From Carboxylicivirga fragile (GTDB lineage: Bacteria; Bacteroidota; Bacteroidia; Bacteroidales; Marinilabiliaceae): a stretch of DNA of 64,000 nucleotides. Shown one piece after another: positions 1-9,750 of this stretch; within the stretch, counting starts at the first letter, position 1, and each line of letters starts with the position of its first letter. The notes under the pieces are model-generated. The model was not told where the DNA came from. It saw nothing but the letters and a program-made list of their open reading frames with translations, and ran no database searches. The stretch covers positions 62,001 to 126,000 of the forward strand of contig JAFMVD010000004.1 in the NCBI GenBank assembly GCA_025499625.1, given 5' to 3'. The position numbers and the translations under genes were made by a program.

Positions 1-1897
1 ACATATCACAATTACCAGCAACAGTAAACATGGTATGCTGCTTATTGTCGTCACCCTTTCTTTCTAATCGAGTATATTGACAACAACTAGGCAGCCCATT
101 ATAAACAGCACCTTCAGTCTTATACTTTTCCGTATCATGACCTGCTTTAGTAATGGCCTTTTGAATAGCATCCGTATTGGCTTTGTTCGAATGATAATTG
201 ACATGCAACTGTTGCTTATCGGCCATCCATTTAGCACTTGTAACACCTGAAACTGATGAAGCAGCTGTTTCAATGCGATCTTTACACATATCGCAATTAC
301 CAGCCACTTTTATCATGGCATGTTCAGCTGTATTTGAAGATTCGTTTTGGCTATTACTTAATCTATCATACAAGCAACAGCCCGGTAATCCCTTATATAC
401 ATCATCATTGGCCTTATGCATTTCGGTATCATGACCTGCCTTGGCAATGGCCTTGTGAACATCATGTAAATTTGCTTTTTCAGGATCATATTTAATACTT
501 ATTGTTTGAGAATTAGCATCCCATTTGGCGGTGCTAACGCCATACACAGTCTTAGCCGCTTTCTCAATACGGGATTGACACATCTCACAATTACCTGCCA
601 CAGTAAATGTTTCCTTTTTGAGATTCTTTGTGTCAGGGGCATTCATCATGCTTGGCAATCCAATCAACTGTGCCGCTGCATCAATCTTAAACACGCCATT
701 AGTAGCTATTTCTTCGCCTGGCTCCAATCCTTCTTTCACTACATAAAAGGCACCAGCTTCAGGCCCTAACACAATTTCGCGGTATAAGAATGTGGGTGAT
801 TCTCTTTCCTCAACTTTGGTATAAACCACGGCTCTTTTACCGGTCCAAAGCACGGCTGTTTTAGGTATCAAAACAGCCTTTTGACCTTCAGCTATTTTAG
901 ACTCCAGCACCCCGTTTGTAAACATTTCAGGTTTTAAACGAAAATCCTTATTGTTGATTTCAGCCCGCACCTTGGCTACCCTTGTCTTGGCATCGATTAT
1001 TGGGTCAACATACGTAACCTTTGTTTTGAATTCTTCACCTGGCAGGGCTTGCATCGTAAAACTCACTTTATCACCTATTTTCACCCAGGGTAAATCTGTT
1101 TCATAAGCATCAAACAAGGCCCACAACCTGGTTAGATCAGCTACTTTAAATAGAGCTGTTCCTTCTTTCACATAGTCGCCTAACGCTGAATGGCGCATAG
1201 TAACTGTTCCTGTTATGGGTGACAATACATCAAAATTAACTTCTGGCTCCCCAGATTCTTCAATATTATTAATCTGCCTTTCGGATAAATCCCAAGCTTT
1301 TAGTTTAGCTCGTGCTGCCTTGTATAAGGAAGGATTATCTTCTTTAAATTCTGAAGCCTCAATTAGCTCACGCTGTGCACTAACCAAATTTGGCGAATAA
1401 ATAGTTGCCAACTTTTGTCCTTTGCGAACTTTCTGACCTGTGAAATTGACGTATAGTTCTTCAATACGTCCACCAAATCGAGCAGTCAATTCAGCAATTC
1501 GTCTTTCATCTACATGTAACTTACCTTGGAGAAAAATGGATTTTTTAGGTTCACCAATCGCTACAATGGAAGTTTGAATTTCGGCCAGTTTTGCAGCAGA
1601 TTCACTCATCACGATTTCATTGGGGTCGGCACCTTCACCACCTGAGTTCATTGATGTAAGCGGAATTAAATCCATAGCGCAAATCGGACATAACCCAGGC
1701 TTATCCTGTTTAATTTGAGGGTGCATGGAGCAAGTCCATGTTGTAGCTTCTTCTTCGTGATTATGTCCTGCATGTTCATCTCCGACACCATTGGCATTGC
1801 CAGATGGTGCGATTATCCAACCTATGGCTAAACCTAGTATTAAAACGCCCAGAATTAGTTTATAGTTGCTTTTTATATTTTGAAAAATTGTTTTCAT
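1..1897 (-). CDS. cusB: CusB-type RND efflux periplasmic adaptor with C-terminal tandem HMA modules (partial)
   Basis: The protein starts at 1897 (MKTIFQNIKSNYK) and runs off the left edge after about 632 residues. It has an N-terminal membrane anchor, a histidine-containing segment and a heavy-metal-binding domain (motifs CSMHP and CPICAMDL near residue 55). The barrel-sandwich and beta-barrel adaptor core follows to about residue 410. Beyond this, HMA-like modules begin with GNCEMC (about 430), GNCDMC (about 528) and a third at the edge. The first two end in LPGCC and LPSCC. Adaptors bridge the RND pump and the TolC channel in the periplasm. The gene lies last in a minus-strand operon behind cusA and the channel gene. 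The true C-terminus and number of HMA modules are not visible. Confidence 0.9.
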   Translation of the reverse strand, partial: MKTIFQNIKSNYKLILGVLILGLAIGWIIAPSGNANGVGDEHAGHNHEEEATTWTCSMHPQIKQDKPGLCPICAMDLIPLTSMNSGGEGADPNEIVMSESAAKLAEIQTSIVAIGEPKKSIFLQGKLHVDERRIAELTARFGGRIEELYVNFTGQKVRKGQKLATIYSPNLVSAQRELIEASEFKEDNPSLYKAARAKLKAWDLSERQINNIEESGEPEVNFDVLSPITGTVTMRHSALGDYVKEGTALFKVADLTRLWALFDAYETDLPWVKIGDKVSFTMQALPGEEFKTKVTYVDPIIDAKTRVAKVRAEINNKDFRLKPEMFTNGVLESKIAEGQKAVLIPKTAVLWTGKRAVVYTKVEERESPTFLYREIVLGPEAGAFYVVKEGLEPGEEIATNGVFKIDAAAQLIGLPSMMNAPDTKNLKKETFTVAGNCEMCQSRIEKAAKTVYGVSTAKWDANSQTISIKYDPEKANLHDVHKAIAKAGHDTEMHKANDDVYKGLPGCCLYDRLSNSQNESSNTAEHAMIKVAGNCDMCKDRIETAASSVSGVTSAKWMADKQQLHVNYHSNKANTDAIQKAITKAGHDTEKYKTEGAVYNGLPSCCQYTRLERKGDDNKQHTMFTVAGNCDM

Positions 1898-1938
1898 TTC
1901 TCTGTAGTTAAATCGTTAAAACTTGATGATTACATTCG

Positions 1939-3171
1939 TTATTTCCCCATTAAATAATGGATAAAAGCAATAGCGGCCTGTTTGTCTGTCCTTCCTTTTT
2001 CCAATTCCAGATTATATTTTAACAAACGTCTTTCCATCCGAAGTATTTCCTCAAAATTCTTATTAGCAAAGGCATATTCCGTTTCTAATAATTTCAAAGA
2101 TTTTCGGGCAATTCGCAGTTGCCTATCAAATAATTCTATTCGACGATGGGCATCCTTGTAATCTTTCCAGGAATTCTCGAAAATTGTCTCCAATACATTC
2201 TCCTTGTTGATACGCTCATAATCTTTTGCGATTTCAAGGTGAATGACTTCCTGAACCATGCTTTTATACTTGTTTCGATACAATGGTATACTTAAACCTA
2301 TCTTAGGGAATGCTATCGCATCCTTTCCGGATAAATTGTTGTCACCTTTCCCAATAGATATATAATCAATCCCAAGACTAAATGTCGGAGCCCCCTGCTT
2401 TTTGGCCGATTGCTTTTTAAAGGCTAAAGCACTTTTTTGTAAATCGATACTTAGAAGTTGGTGATTCTTTATGCGAATAGAATCCAGTACGGCCTCCTTT
2501 GTATATAAAATGTCTGTCATCCAGAGTTCTTTTGGAAAAGTAATGACCTTCCGTTCCTCAGAATTTAGCAGGTTATTGAAGGAGACTTCCAATACTTCTT
2601 GTTTGTCCTTCAAGAGCGCCAGTTGATTTTCCAAATCATTTATCTCCATCTCAATCCGGTATTGGTCAACAGCCGACACCAAGCCTGCTTCAACCTTAAC
2701 AATGGCTAACTTTTTAAAGGTATTTAGTATCTCAATATTCTCTAGTGTAATGACAGTAGCCTTACTATTGAAATACAGGTTATACCAATTCGCTTTAACC
2801 TCATTAAAAAGTTTAGACTTGTTTTCTTCAAACACCTCATAGAATGCTTTGGCTTCTTCCATACTGGCATTCTCTTTTGCCTTTAAGGTACCAAACCAAG
2901 GGAACATCTGCGTTGCTGAGAATCTGAATTCCTGTGGCCCATTTCTGGTTTCTACAGGCTGAATAAAGTAAGCAAATGCCAATTGTGGGTCAGGTAAAGA
3001 GCCTACCTGTGGTCCTTTTTCAAGAGCGGCCAAATATTTGTTAAATGTGGCTTTTAAGGCAGGATTATTTTCTGCTGCCTCTATCAAATACTGGTTTAGT
3101 TCATCTTGTGCTTGTAGCACACCTGATAAACCTAATAGCACAAATAATATATAAATCTTAATGATTTTCAT
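1939..3171 (-). CDS. cusC: TolC-family outer-membrane channel (CusC-like)
   Basis: This 410-residue protein opens with a Sec signal peptide (LFVLLGLSGVLQAQ). It continues with long amphipathic helices typical of an outer-membrane efflux protein. It should form the trimeric exit duct of the Cus pump. It lies 3 nt from the upstream cusA stop and 41 nt from the adaptor start, so the three are almost certainly cotranscribed. The length is normal for Bacteroidota CusC-type channels. Substrate assignment comes from the neighbouring CusA, not from this protein. Confidence 0.88.
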   Translation of the reverse strand: MKIIKIYILFVLLGLSGVLQAQDELNQYLIEAAENNPALKATFNKYLAALEKGPQVGSLPDPQLAFAYFIQPVETRNGPQEFRFSATQMFPWFGTLKAKENASMEEAKAFYEVFEENKSKLFNEVKANWYNLYFNSKATVITLENIEILNTFKKLAIVKVEAGLVSAVDQYRIEMEINDLENQLALLKDKQEVLEVSFNNLLNSEERKVITFPKELWMTDILYTKEAVLDSIRIKNHQLLSIDLQKSALAFKKQSAKKQGAPTFSLGIDYISIGKGDNNLSGKDAIAFPKIGLSIPLYRNKYKSMVQEVIHLEIAKDYERINKENVLETIFENSWKDYKDAHRRIELFDRQLRIARKSLKLLETEYAFANKNFEEILRMERRLLKYNLELEKGRTDKQAAIAFIHYLMGK

Positions 3172-3174
3172 GTC

Positions 3175-6100
3175 TTAAGCTTTTTCAGGGTTATTCTTCT
3201 TTACTTTTGCTTCCTGCCACATACTGTAAAGCACTGGCACAACAAACATCGTCAACACCTCAATTGTCATCCCTCCAAATAAAGGAATCGCCATTGGCAC
3301 CATTATATCAGACCCTTTACCAGTGGAAGTTAAAACGGGTAATAGTGCGATGATGGTCGTAGCAGTGGTCATAATGGCCGGACGTACTCTTTTTGAGCCG
3401 GCTTCCAATACTAAAGCTCTCACTTCTTTAATTGTTTTGGGTTTTCGCTTGTCCTGAAGCTGTTTGATGTAAGTACTGATTAAAACACCATCATCAGTAG
3501 CTACACCAAACAAGGCAATAAACCCAACCCAAACCGCAACACTCAGGTTGATGGTGCTAACCTGAAAGAGATTGCGTAAACTCATTCCGGCAACGGAGCC
3601 GTCCATAAACCATGGTTGACCATACATCCAAAGCATAATAAACCCTCCGGATAATGCCACGATTATCCCTGAAAATATCAAACTTGTTGAAATGACTGAC
3701 CTAAATTGAAAGTACAAAATCAAGAAGATAATAATTAAGGATATTGGAATCACAATCATTAAGCGCTTAGTAGCACGTATCTGATTTTCATAATTCCCTG
3801 TAAATTTATAACTCACTCCAGCAGGAAGAGAGAACTCACCAGTTTTCATTTTTCCCTTCAGGTACTCTTGGGCATTTTCTACCACATCCACTTCGGGATA
3901 ACCTTCTTTTTTATCGAAAATAACGTATCCAACTAGAAAAGTATCCTCACTTTTAATCATCTGAGGGCCTCTGACATAATGTAGAGTAACAAGTTCTCCC
4001 AAAGGAATCTGGGCGCCTGTTGGCGTAGGAATTAAAATGCGTTGCAAATCCTCTGGATTATCTCTGAATTCACGTGCATATCGCAAACGTACTGGAAAAC
4101 GTTCACGCCCTTCAACAGTTGTTGTAAGGGGCATTCCCCCGATGGCACTTCCTATTACCGCTTGCAAATTTTTAACAGTTAATCCATATCGTGCAATAGC
4201 ATCTCTTTCTATCTCCATCTCAAGGTACGGTTTACCTACCACACGATCAGCAAAAACTGACATACCTTGTACACCTTCTACATTTTTCAGTTGTTTCTCG
4301 AGCTCAAAGCCTACCTTTTCAATGCTTTCTAAGTCTGGACCATACACTTTAATACCCATAGGAGCTCGCATTCCAGTCTGCAACATCACTAATCGAGTCG
4401 ATATGGGCTGAAGCTTAGGTGCTGATGTTAAGCCTGGTATGGTACTCTTATCAATAATCTCCTTCCAGATATCATCAGGAGATCTTATTTCTTCTCTCCA
4501 TTGTCTAAAGTATTCTCCGTTCTTATCCTCCGTTAAATTCTTCTTATCAATCAAACGGAATGCCTCTTTCTTTGGATTGTATTTAGAACCATCTTTCAGC
4601 ACAAAGGCACCTTCTTTATTCGTTTTAAAGCGCATGCGATGCCCTTTTTCATTCAGAATATATTCTGGTTTATAATTGATGACATTCTCATACATGGAGG
4701 TAGGCGCCGGGTCAAGGGCCGAATTTACGCGTCCCCATTTACCTACCACTGTTTCAACTTCCGGTATGGAGTTAACTCGCTTATCTAATATGCGAATAAC
4801 TTCCAAGTTTTCTTGGACGCCTGAATGGGGCATTGTAGTGGGCATTAGTAAAAATGAACCTTCATCAAGCGATGGCATAAACTCTTTACCTATACCAGGT
4901 AGTTTTTCATCCAGATAGGCATATGAATCGGTACTTTTAATAAACTGAGGCATGAAACCAAACAACTTATTAAAGCCTTGCCAACTTGTCATTCCAAATA
5001 GTACAATGAAAATTGGTACCGCTAGGAAAGTCCATTTATTATCTAAACACCAATTTAAGATACGAGCATAAAAAACAACCACCATCGATAAACTGCCTAG
5101 TACGGTTGTAACGATAGCTATCACAAAAAGGAAATTGGCAAAGAGACTGTTTTGAGCTCCGAGTGGCATCCAAGCTTTTGTCAAAAAGAAAACGACAACT
5201 ACAATGGTGATGGCAATATTGATAAGGTTTATCCACTTCTTCTGATTTTCTTTCCAACGGTATGATAATAGGCCATTAATACCATAGGCAGAAATAGCCA
5301 AAGCAATATAATTACCTGAAGCGATTGACAGAACAACTCCAGCTGCAATCAGAATGAAGTTACCCAAGCGTTGATAACGCTTTTTATCAATCTTAATGGA
5401 AAAAATCAAGTGCGATAAGGTTGGTATGATTATCAAACCAATTAATAAAGCCGAAATCATAGTAAAGGTTTTTGTAAAAGCTAAGGGCTTAAACAGTTTT
5501 CCTTCCGCTGCTTCCATGGCAAACACTGGCAAGAAACTGATGATTGTAGTTGATAAAGCCGTAATTACTGCTCCGGCCACTTCAATAGTACCCTGATACA
5601 CCACATTTAACAGTTCTTTTCCTCGTTTCCCTTTGTTTTCAGGCATCTCAATATGCCGGATAATGTTTTCAACAAAGACTACCCCCACATCTACCATCAC
5701 ACCTATCGCAATGGCAATACCCGAAAGGGCGACAATGTTGGCATCTACTCCAAACTGACGCATCGTAATAAAGGTAATGAGTACACCAATAGGTAGTAAG
5801 CTGGAGATAAGAAATGAGGCTCGCAAGTTAAATACCAGTACAATAACTACAAGAATACTAATTAGCAATTCAAGTGAAATGGCTTCTTCAAGTGTTCCCA
5901 GAGTTTCTTTAATTAAACCGGTTCGGTCATAAAAAGGCACAACCGTCACTTTGGATACAGTACCATCCGCTAATATTTTGGAAGGCAATCCCGGCTCAAT
6001 TTCAGCGATTTTGGCCTTCATGCTTTTAATTGTTTTAAGCGGATTAGCTCCATAACGTGCTACCACAACACCTCCCACAGCTTCTGAACCACCTTTATCC

Positions 6101-6978
6101 AGTCCTCCTCGCCTTGTTGCTGGGCCAAAATTAATTCTTGCTACATCCTTCAAGCGTATTGGTACATTGTTGCGAACTGTAACCACACTCTTTTCAAGGT
6201 CTTCCAGATTTTTTATGTAACCTAGTGCGCGTACCAAATACTCGGCTCTATTAAATTCAATGGTTCGAGCACCAATATCCAGGTTACTGCTTTTTACAGC
6301 CGACATAATCTGTGCGATGGTTACATTATGCGCCTTCATGGCATTTGGATCTATATCAACCTGATATTCTTTCACAAAACCACCTATAGAAGCCACCTCG
6401 GCTACGCCTTCTGCTGAAGTTAAAGAATAGCGCACATAGAAATCCTGTATGGTTCTGAGTTCATGAGGATCCCAGCCGCCAGTTGGATTACCATCAGAAT
6501 CACGACCTTCAAGCGTGTACCAATAGATTTGTCCTAGAGCTGTTGCGTCAGGACCTAATGCGGGAGAAACTTCAGATGGTAGCGTACCCGCAGGCAAAGA
6601 GTTGAGCTTTTCAAGGATACGAGTTCTACTCCAATAAAATTCAACATCATCATCAAAAATGATATAAATACTGGATAGGCCAAAAATAGAGTTACTACGA
6701 ATCGTTTTTACTCCAGGTATACCTAATAAGGAGGTGGTTAATGGATAAGATATTTGGTCTTCAATGTCCTGTGGCGAGCGGCCTGGCCACTCTGTATATA
6801 CTATTTGTTGATTCTCACCAATATCTGGTATGGCATCAACAGGCACTGGGTCAGTTGGCAAAATGCCAGTATCCCAGCCAAATGGAGAATTGATTATCCC
6901 CCAGCTAATGAAAACAAGCAAGACTAAAAATGTTACGAGCTTATTTTCCAGAAAAAAGCGAATGATAGAATTAAGCAT
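3175..6978 (-). CDS. cusA: CusA-type heavy-metal RND transporter, predicted Cu(I)/Ag(I)
   Basis: This is a 1267-residue inner-membrane proton antiporter of the HME-RND family. The TM4 segment AIAIGVMVDVGVVFVEN resembles E. coli CusA and lacks the DFG signature of CzcA. The three methionines of the CusA copper site appear conserved in context: LLMPTTMPHSG, DPAPTSMYEN and STRLVMLQTGMRAPMG. The protein is longer than E. coli CusA because of extra hydrophobic segments around residues 530-640 and a longer linker after residue 770. Such enlarged forms are common in Bacteroidota. The 98-nt gap to the upstream small cysteine protein is short enough for cotranscription. Confidence 0.92.
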   Translation of the reverse strand: MLNSIIRFFLENKLVTFLVLLVFISWGIINSPFGWDTGILPTDPVPVDAIPDIGENQQIVYTEWPGRSPQDIEDQISYPLTTSLLGIPGVKTIRSNSIFGLSSIYIIFDDDVEFYWSRTRILEKLNSLPAGTLPSEVSPALGPDATALGQIYWYTLEGRDSDGNPTGGWDPHELRTIQDFYVRYSLTSAEGVAEVASIGGFVKEYQVDIDPNAMKAHNVTIAQIMSAVKSSNLDIGARTIEFNRAEYLVRALGYIKNLEDLEKSVVTVRNNVPIRLKDVARINFGPATRRGGLDKGGSEAVGGVVVARYGANPLKTIKSMKAKIAEIEPGLPSKILADGTVSKVTVVPFYDRTGLIKETLGTLEEAISLELLISILVVIVLVFNLRASFLISSLLPIGVLITFITMRQFGVDANIVALSGIAIAIGVMVDVGVVFVENIIRHIEMPENKGKRGKELLNVVYQGTIEVAGAVITALSTTIISFLPVFAMEAAEGKLFKPLAFTKTFTMISALLIGLIIIPTLSHLIFSIKIDKKRYQRLGNFILIAAGVVLSIASGNYIALAISAYGINGLLSYRWKENQKKWINLINIAITIVVVVFFLTKAWMPLGAQNSLFANFLFVIAIVTTVLGSLSMVVVFYARILNWCLDNKWTFLAVPIFIVLFGMTSWQGFNKLFGFMPQFIKSTDSYAYLDEKLPGIGKEFMPSLDEGSFLLMPTTMPHSGVQENLEVIRILDKRVNSIPEVETVVGKWGRVNSALDPAPTSMYENVINYKPEYILNEKGHRMRFKTNKEGAFVLKDGSKYNPKKEAFRLIDKKNLTEDKNGEYFRQWREEIRSPDDIWKEIIDKSTIPGLTSAPKLQPISTRLVMLQTGMRAPMGIKVYGPDLESIEKVGFELEKQLKNVEGVQGMSVFADRVVGKPYLEMEIERDAIARYGLTVKNLQAVIGSAIGGMPLTTTVEGRERFPVRLRYAREFRDNPEDLQRILIPTPTGAQIPLGELVTLHYVRGPQMIKSEDTFLVGYVIFDKKEGYPEVDVVENAQEYLKGKMKTGEFSLPAGVSYKFTGNYENQIRATKRLMIVIPISLIIIFLILYFQFRSVISTSLIFSGIIVALSGGFIMLWMYGQPWFMDGSVAGMSLRNLFQVSTINLSVAVWVGFIALFGVATDDGVLISTYIKQLQDKRKPKTIKEVRALVLEAGSKRVRPAIMTTATTIIALLPVLTSTGKGSDIMVPMAIPLFGGMTIEVLTMFVVPVLYSMWQEAKVKKNNPEKA

Positions 6979-7076
6979 GTCAATTCATTTATGATTTATA
7001 TTCGAAATAAGTTATGTATTTGACTGCACTAACACAAATAATGTTAACGAAGTCAATTAATAATTAAATCGAAAAA

Positions 7077-7457
7077 TCACAAACGATATACTTGTATGTC
7101 AGAAAGAAAGACAAGAACCTCTTTGGGAGGTGGTGGATTAAAATATGCTAATTCAAAATTCTGTGATTCAATTTCTTTGAAGACAAGAACTTGAATAAAA
7201 GGCAACAAAAGGTCAAAATTTGTTTGTTGAAATTCAACATTATTCACAGCAATAACAAAGTCTTCGTCCAGCTCAAAGTGAGCTGATTCATTATGACAAC
7301 ATTTAGAAGTACCAATGTCATCACAGCAAGTTTTTGCTTCGCCAAAGATATTTACATTCACTAAACTACCTTGACAATAATGCTTAGATACAGTCATACC
7401 TGTTGTTGAAACTAACAACACGATTACCATTATTATATGACTGATTTTTTTAAGCAT
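7077..7457 (-). CDS. HYC_CC_PP family small secreted protein
   Basis: This 126-residue protein has a signal peptide (IMVIVLLVSTTGMTVS). It carries the three signatures that name the family: HYC at about residue 26, a CC pair (KTCCDD, then SKCCHN) and a proline run (FNPPPPKE). Members of this family commonly precede cusA-type efflux operons in Bacteroidota. The Cys/His content suggests periplasmic metal binding, but no biochemical role is established that I know of. It lies directly upstream of cusA on the same strand. Confidence 0.8.
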   Translation of the reverse strand: MLKKISHIIMVIVLLVSTTGMTVSKHYCQGSLVNVNIFGEAKTCCDDIGTSKCCHNESAHFELDEDFVIAVNNVEFQQTNFDLLLPFIQVLVFKEIESQNFELAYFNPPPPKEVLVFLSDIQVYRL

Positions 7458-7567
7458 AACTTAATTTAGTGCTTTTGACAAAGTAAACGATAAATATTCA
7501 ACTTTGTTTTATAAAATTATGATTTTTATTTATATTTCTTTTGGATTAGAAATTATTTAACAGGTAA

Positions 7568-7777
7568 TTAACAACAATTACCTCCATGTTGTATTGGCGG
7601 GCATCTTGCCGAACCATACGAGCAATAAACACAGCAATCACCTTTCTTTGGTTTTAATACTGTTTTACATTTCTCACATTCATAAAAGAACTGACAAGAA
7701 TCCTCTGGCATAGTTTTTTCTTTCTGAAAACCACACTCAGGACAGGTTATTGTTGATTTTGGAATTAAGACTTTCAT
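7568..7777 (-). CDS. GDCCVxC-domain small cysteine protein
   Basis: This 69-residue protein contains CPEC, a YECEKC pair, the GDCCVYC motif and a terminal GGNCC. It matches the GDCCVxC-domain family, some members of which use selenocysteine; here all positions are ordinary TGT/TGC cysteine codons. It probably binds a metal or acts in thiol chemistry in the cytoplasm; the role is unknown. A close paralogue lies at 9751-9960, and the two bracket the Cu/Zn permease and the HMA-AraC regulator. Confidence 0.8.
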   Translation of the reverse strand: MKVLIPKSTITCPECGFQKEKTMPEDSCQFFYECEKCKTVLKPKKGDCCVYCSYGSARCPPIQHGGNCC

Positions 7778-7814
7778 GATATCTTGTGTGAAAAGTTAAT
7801 GACTTTAAATAATC

Positions 7815-9074
7815 CTACGATGCTTTATAACCAAGAGAATCAATTGCTTCTTTGATTTTATCCAATTCAATATTATCACCTTCAAGTGTAACTGTTTTTT
7901 CTCTAAGGTTTACCTGTGCATTCTCAATAAAAGCTAACTTCTCTAGGTTGCTTTCTACATTTGCTTTGCAATGATTGCAAGTCATTCCTTCTACTTTAAT
8001 TGTTTTAATTTCCATCGTATTGTTTTTTAATTGAGTTACAGAATTCTTTTTTGTGTTTAGGTATTTCTGGATATATCCATTAATGATAAGTGCCATTAAT
8101 ATAACTCCAGATGCAATTTGCCACCAACTTAATCCTTTGTGATGATTATGCCCAAGATGTTGATGGGTAATTTCGGTAAACCATTGTGTTGGTAAGGCAT
8201 AATCTATTAATAAACCAAAGCCTAAAGCTCCCACGATAATGGTTGCTAAATAAGTGAATAAACTCTTTCGGCCAAGTACTTTTCCTATCATGGTTATTGT
8301 TGCTGCATTCGTTGCCGGACCAGCCATTAATAATACAAATGCAGCTCCCGGACTAATGCCTTTTAAAATTAGTATTGCAGCCAATGGTATTGAGCCTGTA
8401 GCACATATATAAAGCGGAATGGAAACCACCAGGATTAAAAGCATTTGAACTATGGGCGGCATATTTAAAAGTTCGAAAAACTCATTAGGGATTAATGCTG
8501 AAATAATAGCTGCCAATACCAATCCAATTACCAACCATTTTGATATATCCTGAATAAAATCGACAAACCCATAACGGAATACATCTCCCACTTTTTGAGA
8601 GAATGATTTACGTTCTTCGGTTTGTTCCTGGAAAGTTCTTGTGTCTGTTTCGTTTTTAGTTGCCACACTTGTAATTAATCCACCTGTTATTCCTGTTACC
8701 AAAGCTGCCAGAGGTCGGATGATTGCAAATGGTAACCCCATTAATGAAAAGGTTGCTAATATAGAATCAACTCCCGTTTGTGGGGTTGATATTAGAAATG
8801 AAACTGTTCCGCCTTTAGATGCTCCATTTTTATAAAAAGCCGTTCCTGTTGGAATTACACCGCATGAACATAGAGGTAAGGGAATCCCAAATATAGAAGC
8901 TAAAACAGATGATTTAAACGGTAAGCCATTAAAATAGCGTTCGATTTTGTTTTGGGGAATGAAGGCATATAATAAGCCTGCAAAGAAGAAACCAAGCAAA
9001 AGATATGGAGACATTTCACTCAATATCTTTACAAAGTCATTTAGAAAAGTGATGATATATTGTTGTACTTCCAT
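7815..9074 (-). CDS. SO_0444-family Cu/Zn efflux permease with C-terminal HMA domain
   Basis: This 419-residue polytopic permease belongs to the SO_0444 / UPF0718-related group. Its motifs are PLPLCSCGVIP (about residue 63), STPQTGVDS and ICATGSIPLAA with MAGPATNAAT. These cysteines sit in predicted membrane segments and probably handle the metal. A histidine-containing loop (HQHLGHNHHKG) precedes a C-terminal HMA domain with KVEGMTCNHCKAN, which could deliver or sense Cu(I)/Zn(II). The gene lies between the two GDCCVxC paralogues. Confidence 0.88.
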   Translation of the reverse strand: MEVQQYIITFLNDFVKILSEMSPYLLLGFFFAGLLYAFIPQNKIERYFNGLPFKSSVLASIFGIPLPLCSCGVIPTGTAFYKNGASKGGTVSFLISTPQTGVDSILATFSLMGLPFAIIRPLAALVTGITGGLITSVATKNETDTRTFQEQTEERKSFSQKVGDVFRYGFVDFIQDISKWLVIGLVLAAIISALIPNEFFELLNMPPIVQMLLILVVSIPLYICATGSIPLAAILILKGISPGAAFVLLMAGPATNAATITMIGKVLGRKSLFTYLATIIVGALGFGLLIDYALPTQWFTEITHQHLGHNHHKGLSWWQIASGVILMALIINGYIQKYLNTKKNSVTQLKNNTMEIKTIKVEGMTCNHCKANVESNLEKLAFIENAQVNLREKTVTLEGDNIELDKIKEAIDSLGYKAS

Positions 9075-9162
9075 AGCTCTGATTTTTTGATATTACAAAG
9101 TAAGGAAGTAACGATGTGTTTACTATTACACGATTTTGGAAAAGAGTTATATCATTTTTGGA

Positions 9163-9735
9163 TTACACCTGGTCAAGAGGTTTGCGCTTATTTTCTTTAA
9201 GCTTTTTGAAGTGTGATGGAGTTAAGCCTGTAATTTTTTTGAACTGATTAGATAAGTGCTGAACACTACTGTACCCTAGTTGGTATGATATTTCATTTAA
9301 GGATAATTCATCATAAACCAAAAGCTCTTTTACCTTCTCAATCTTCTGATTGATGATATATTTTTCAATGGTAATTCCTTCAACTGAAGAAAACAGATTG
9401 CTCAGATATGAATAGTCATGCCCCAATTCTTTGGAAATATATTCAGAGGTATTTAAAGATTCAAAACCGGATTCTGAATAATGGGTTCTTTCAATGATAA
9501 TCGTTTTGATGCGGTCAATCAACTTACTTTTCTTATCGTCAATTAACTCAAATCCATTTTCATCTAACACCTTTCTTACCTCTTCAATTTTATCGTTTGA
9601 GAGTTGAGATGAAACATTGACTTTACCAAGTTCTATTTCCTCAATATTCAAATTCATCTTTGCAAATTCATCTTGTACCACCTTTATGCAGCGGTTGCAA
9701 ACCATGTTTTTAATATGTAGTGTTGTTGAATTCAT
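9163..9735 (-). CDS. HMA-AraC fusion regulator, predicted metal-responsive
   Basis: An N-terminal HMA-like domain (KNMVCNRCIKVVQDEF, residues about 8-70) is joined to an AraC-type double helix-turn-helix (LSLNEISYQLGYSSVQHLSN near residue 150). The total is 190 residues. I chose ATG at 9735 rather than the upstream non-ATG extension to 9750, because the HMA domain starts right after it. The CxxC pair could bind Cu(I) directly, making this a one-component sensor. It sits inside the metal cluster, 15 nt after a GDCCVxC gene, so its targets are probably its neighbours. Confidence 0.85.
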   Translation of the reverse strand: MNSTTLHIKNMVCNRCIKVVQDEFAKMNLNIEEIELGKVNVSSQLSNDKIEEVRKVLDENGFELIDDKKSKLIDRIKTIIIERTHYSESGFESLNTSEYISKELGHDYSYLSNLFSSVEGITIEKYIINQKIEKVKELLVYDELSLNEISYQLGYSSVQHLSNQFKKITGLTPSHFKKLKENKRKPLDQV

Positions 9736-9738
9736 TTT

Positions 9739-9746
9739 GCAAAGAT
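9739..9746 (-). promoter_or_regulatory. Possible -7 element directly upstream of the HMA-AraC start
   Basis: On the minus strand the 15-nt gap before the ATG reads TATCTTTGCAAA, a full match to the Bacteroidota -7 consensus TAnnTTTG. If used, transcription would start at or next to the ATG, giving a leaderless or near-leaderless message. No convincing -33 TTG element at the usual distance is seen, so this may be fortuitous. Confidence 0.35.
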
Positions 9747-9750
9747 ACAA

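Noticed and set aside
4037-5596. Several + strand open frames within the CusA gene
   Set aside because: They are antisense shadows of a well-supported gene.
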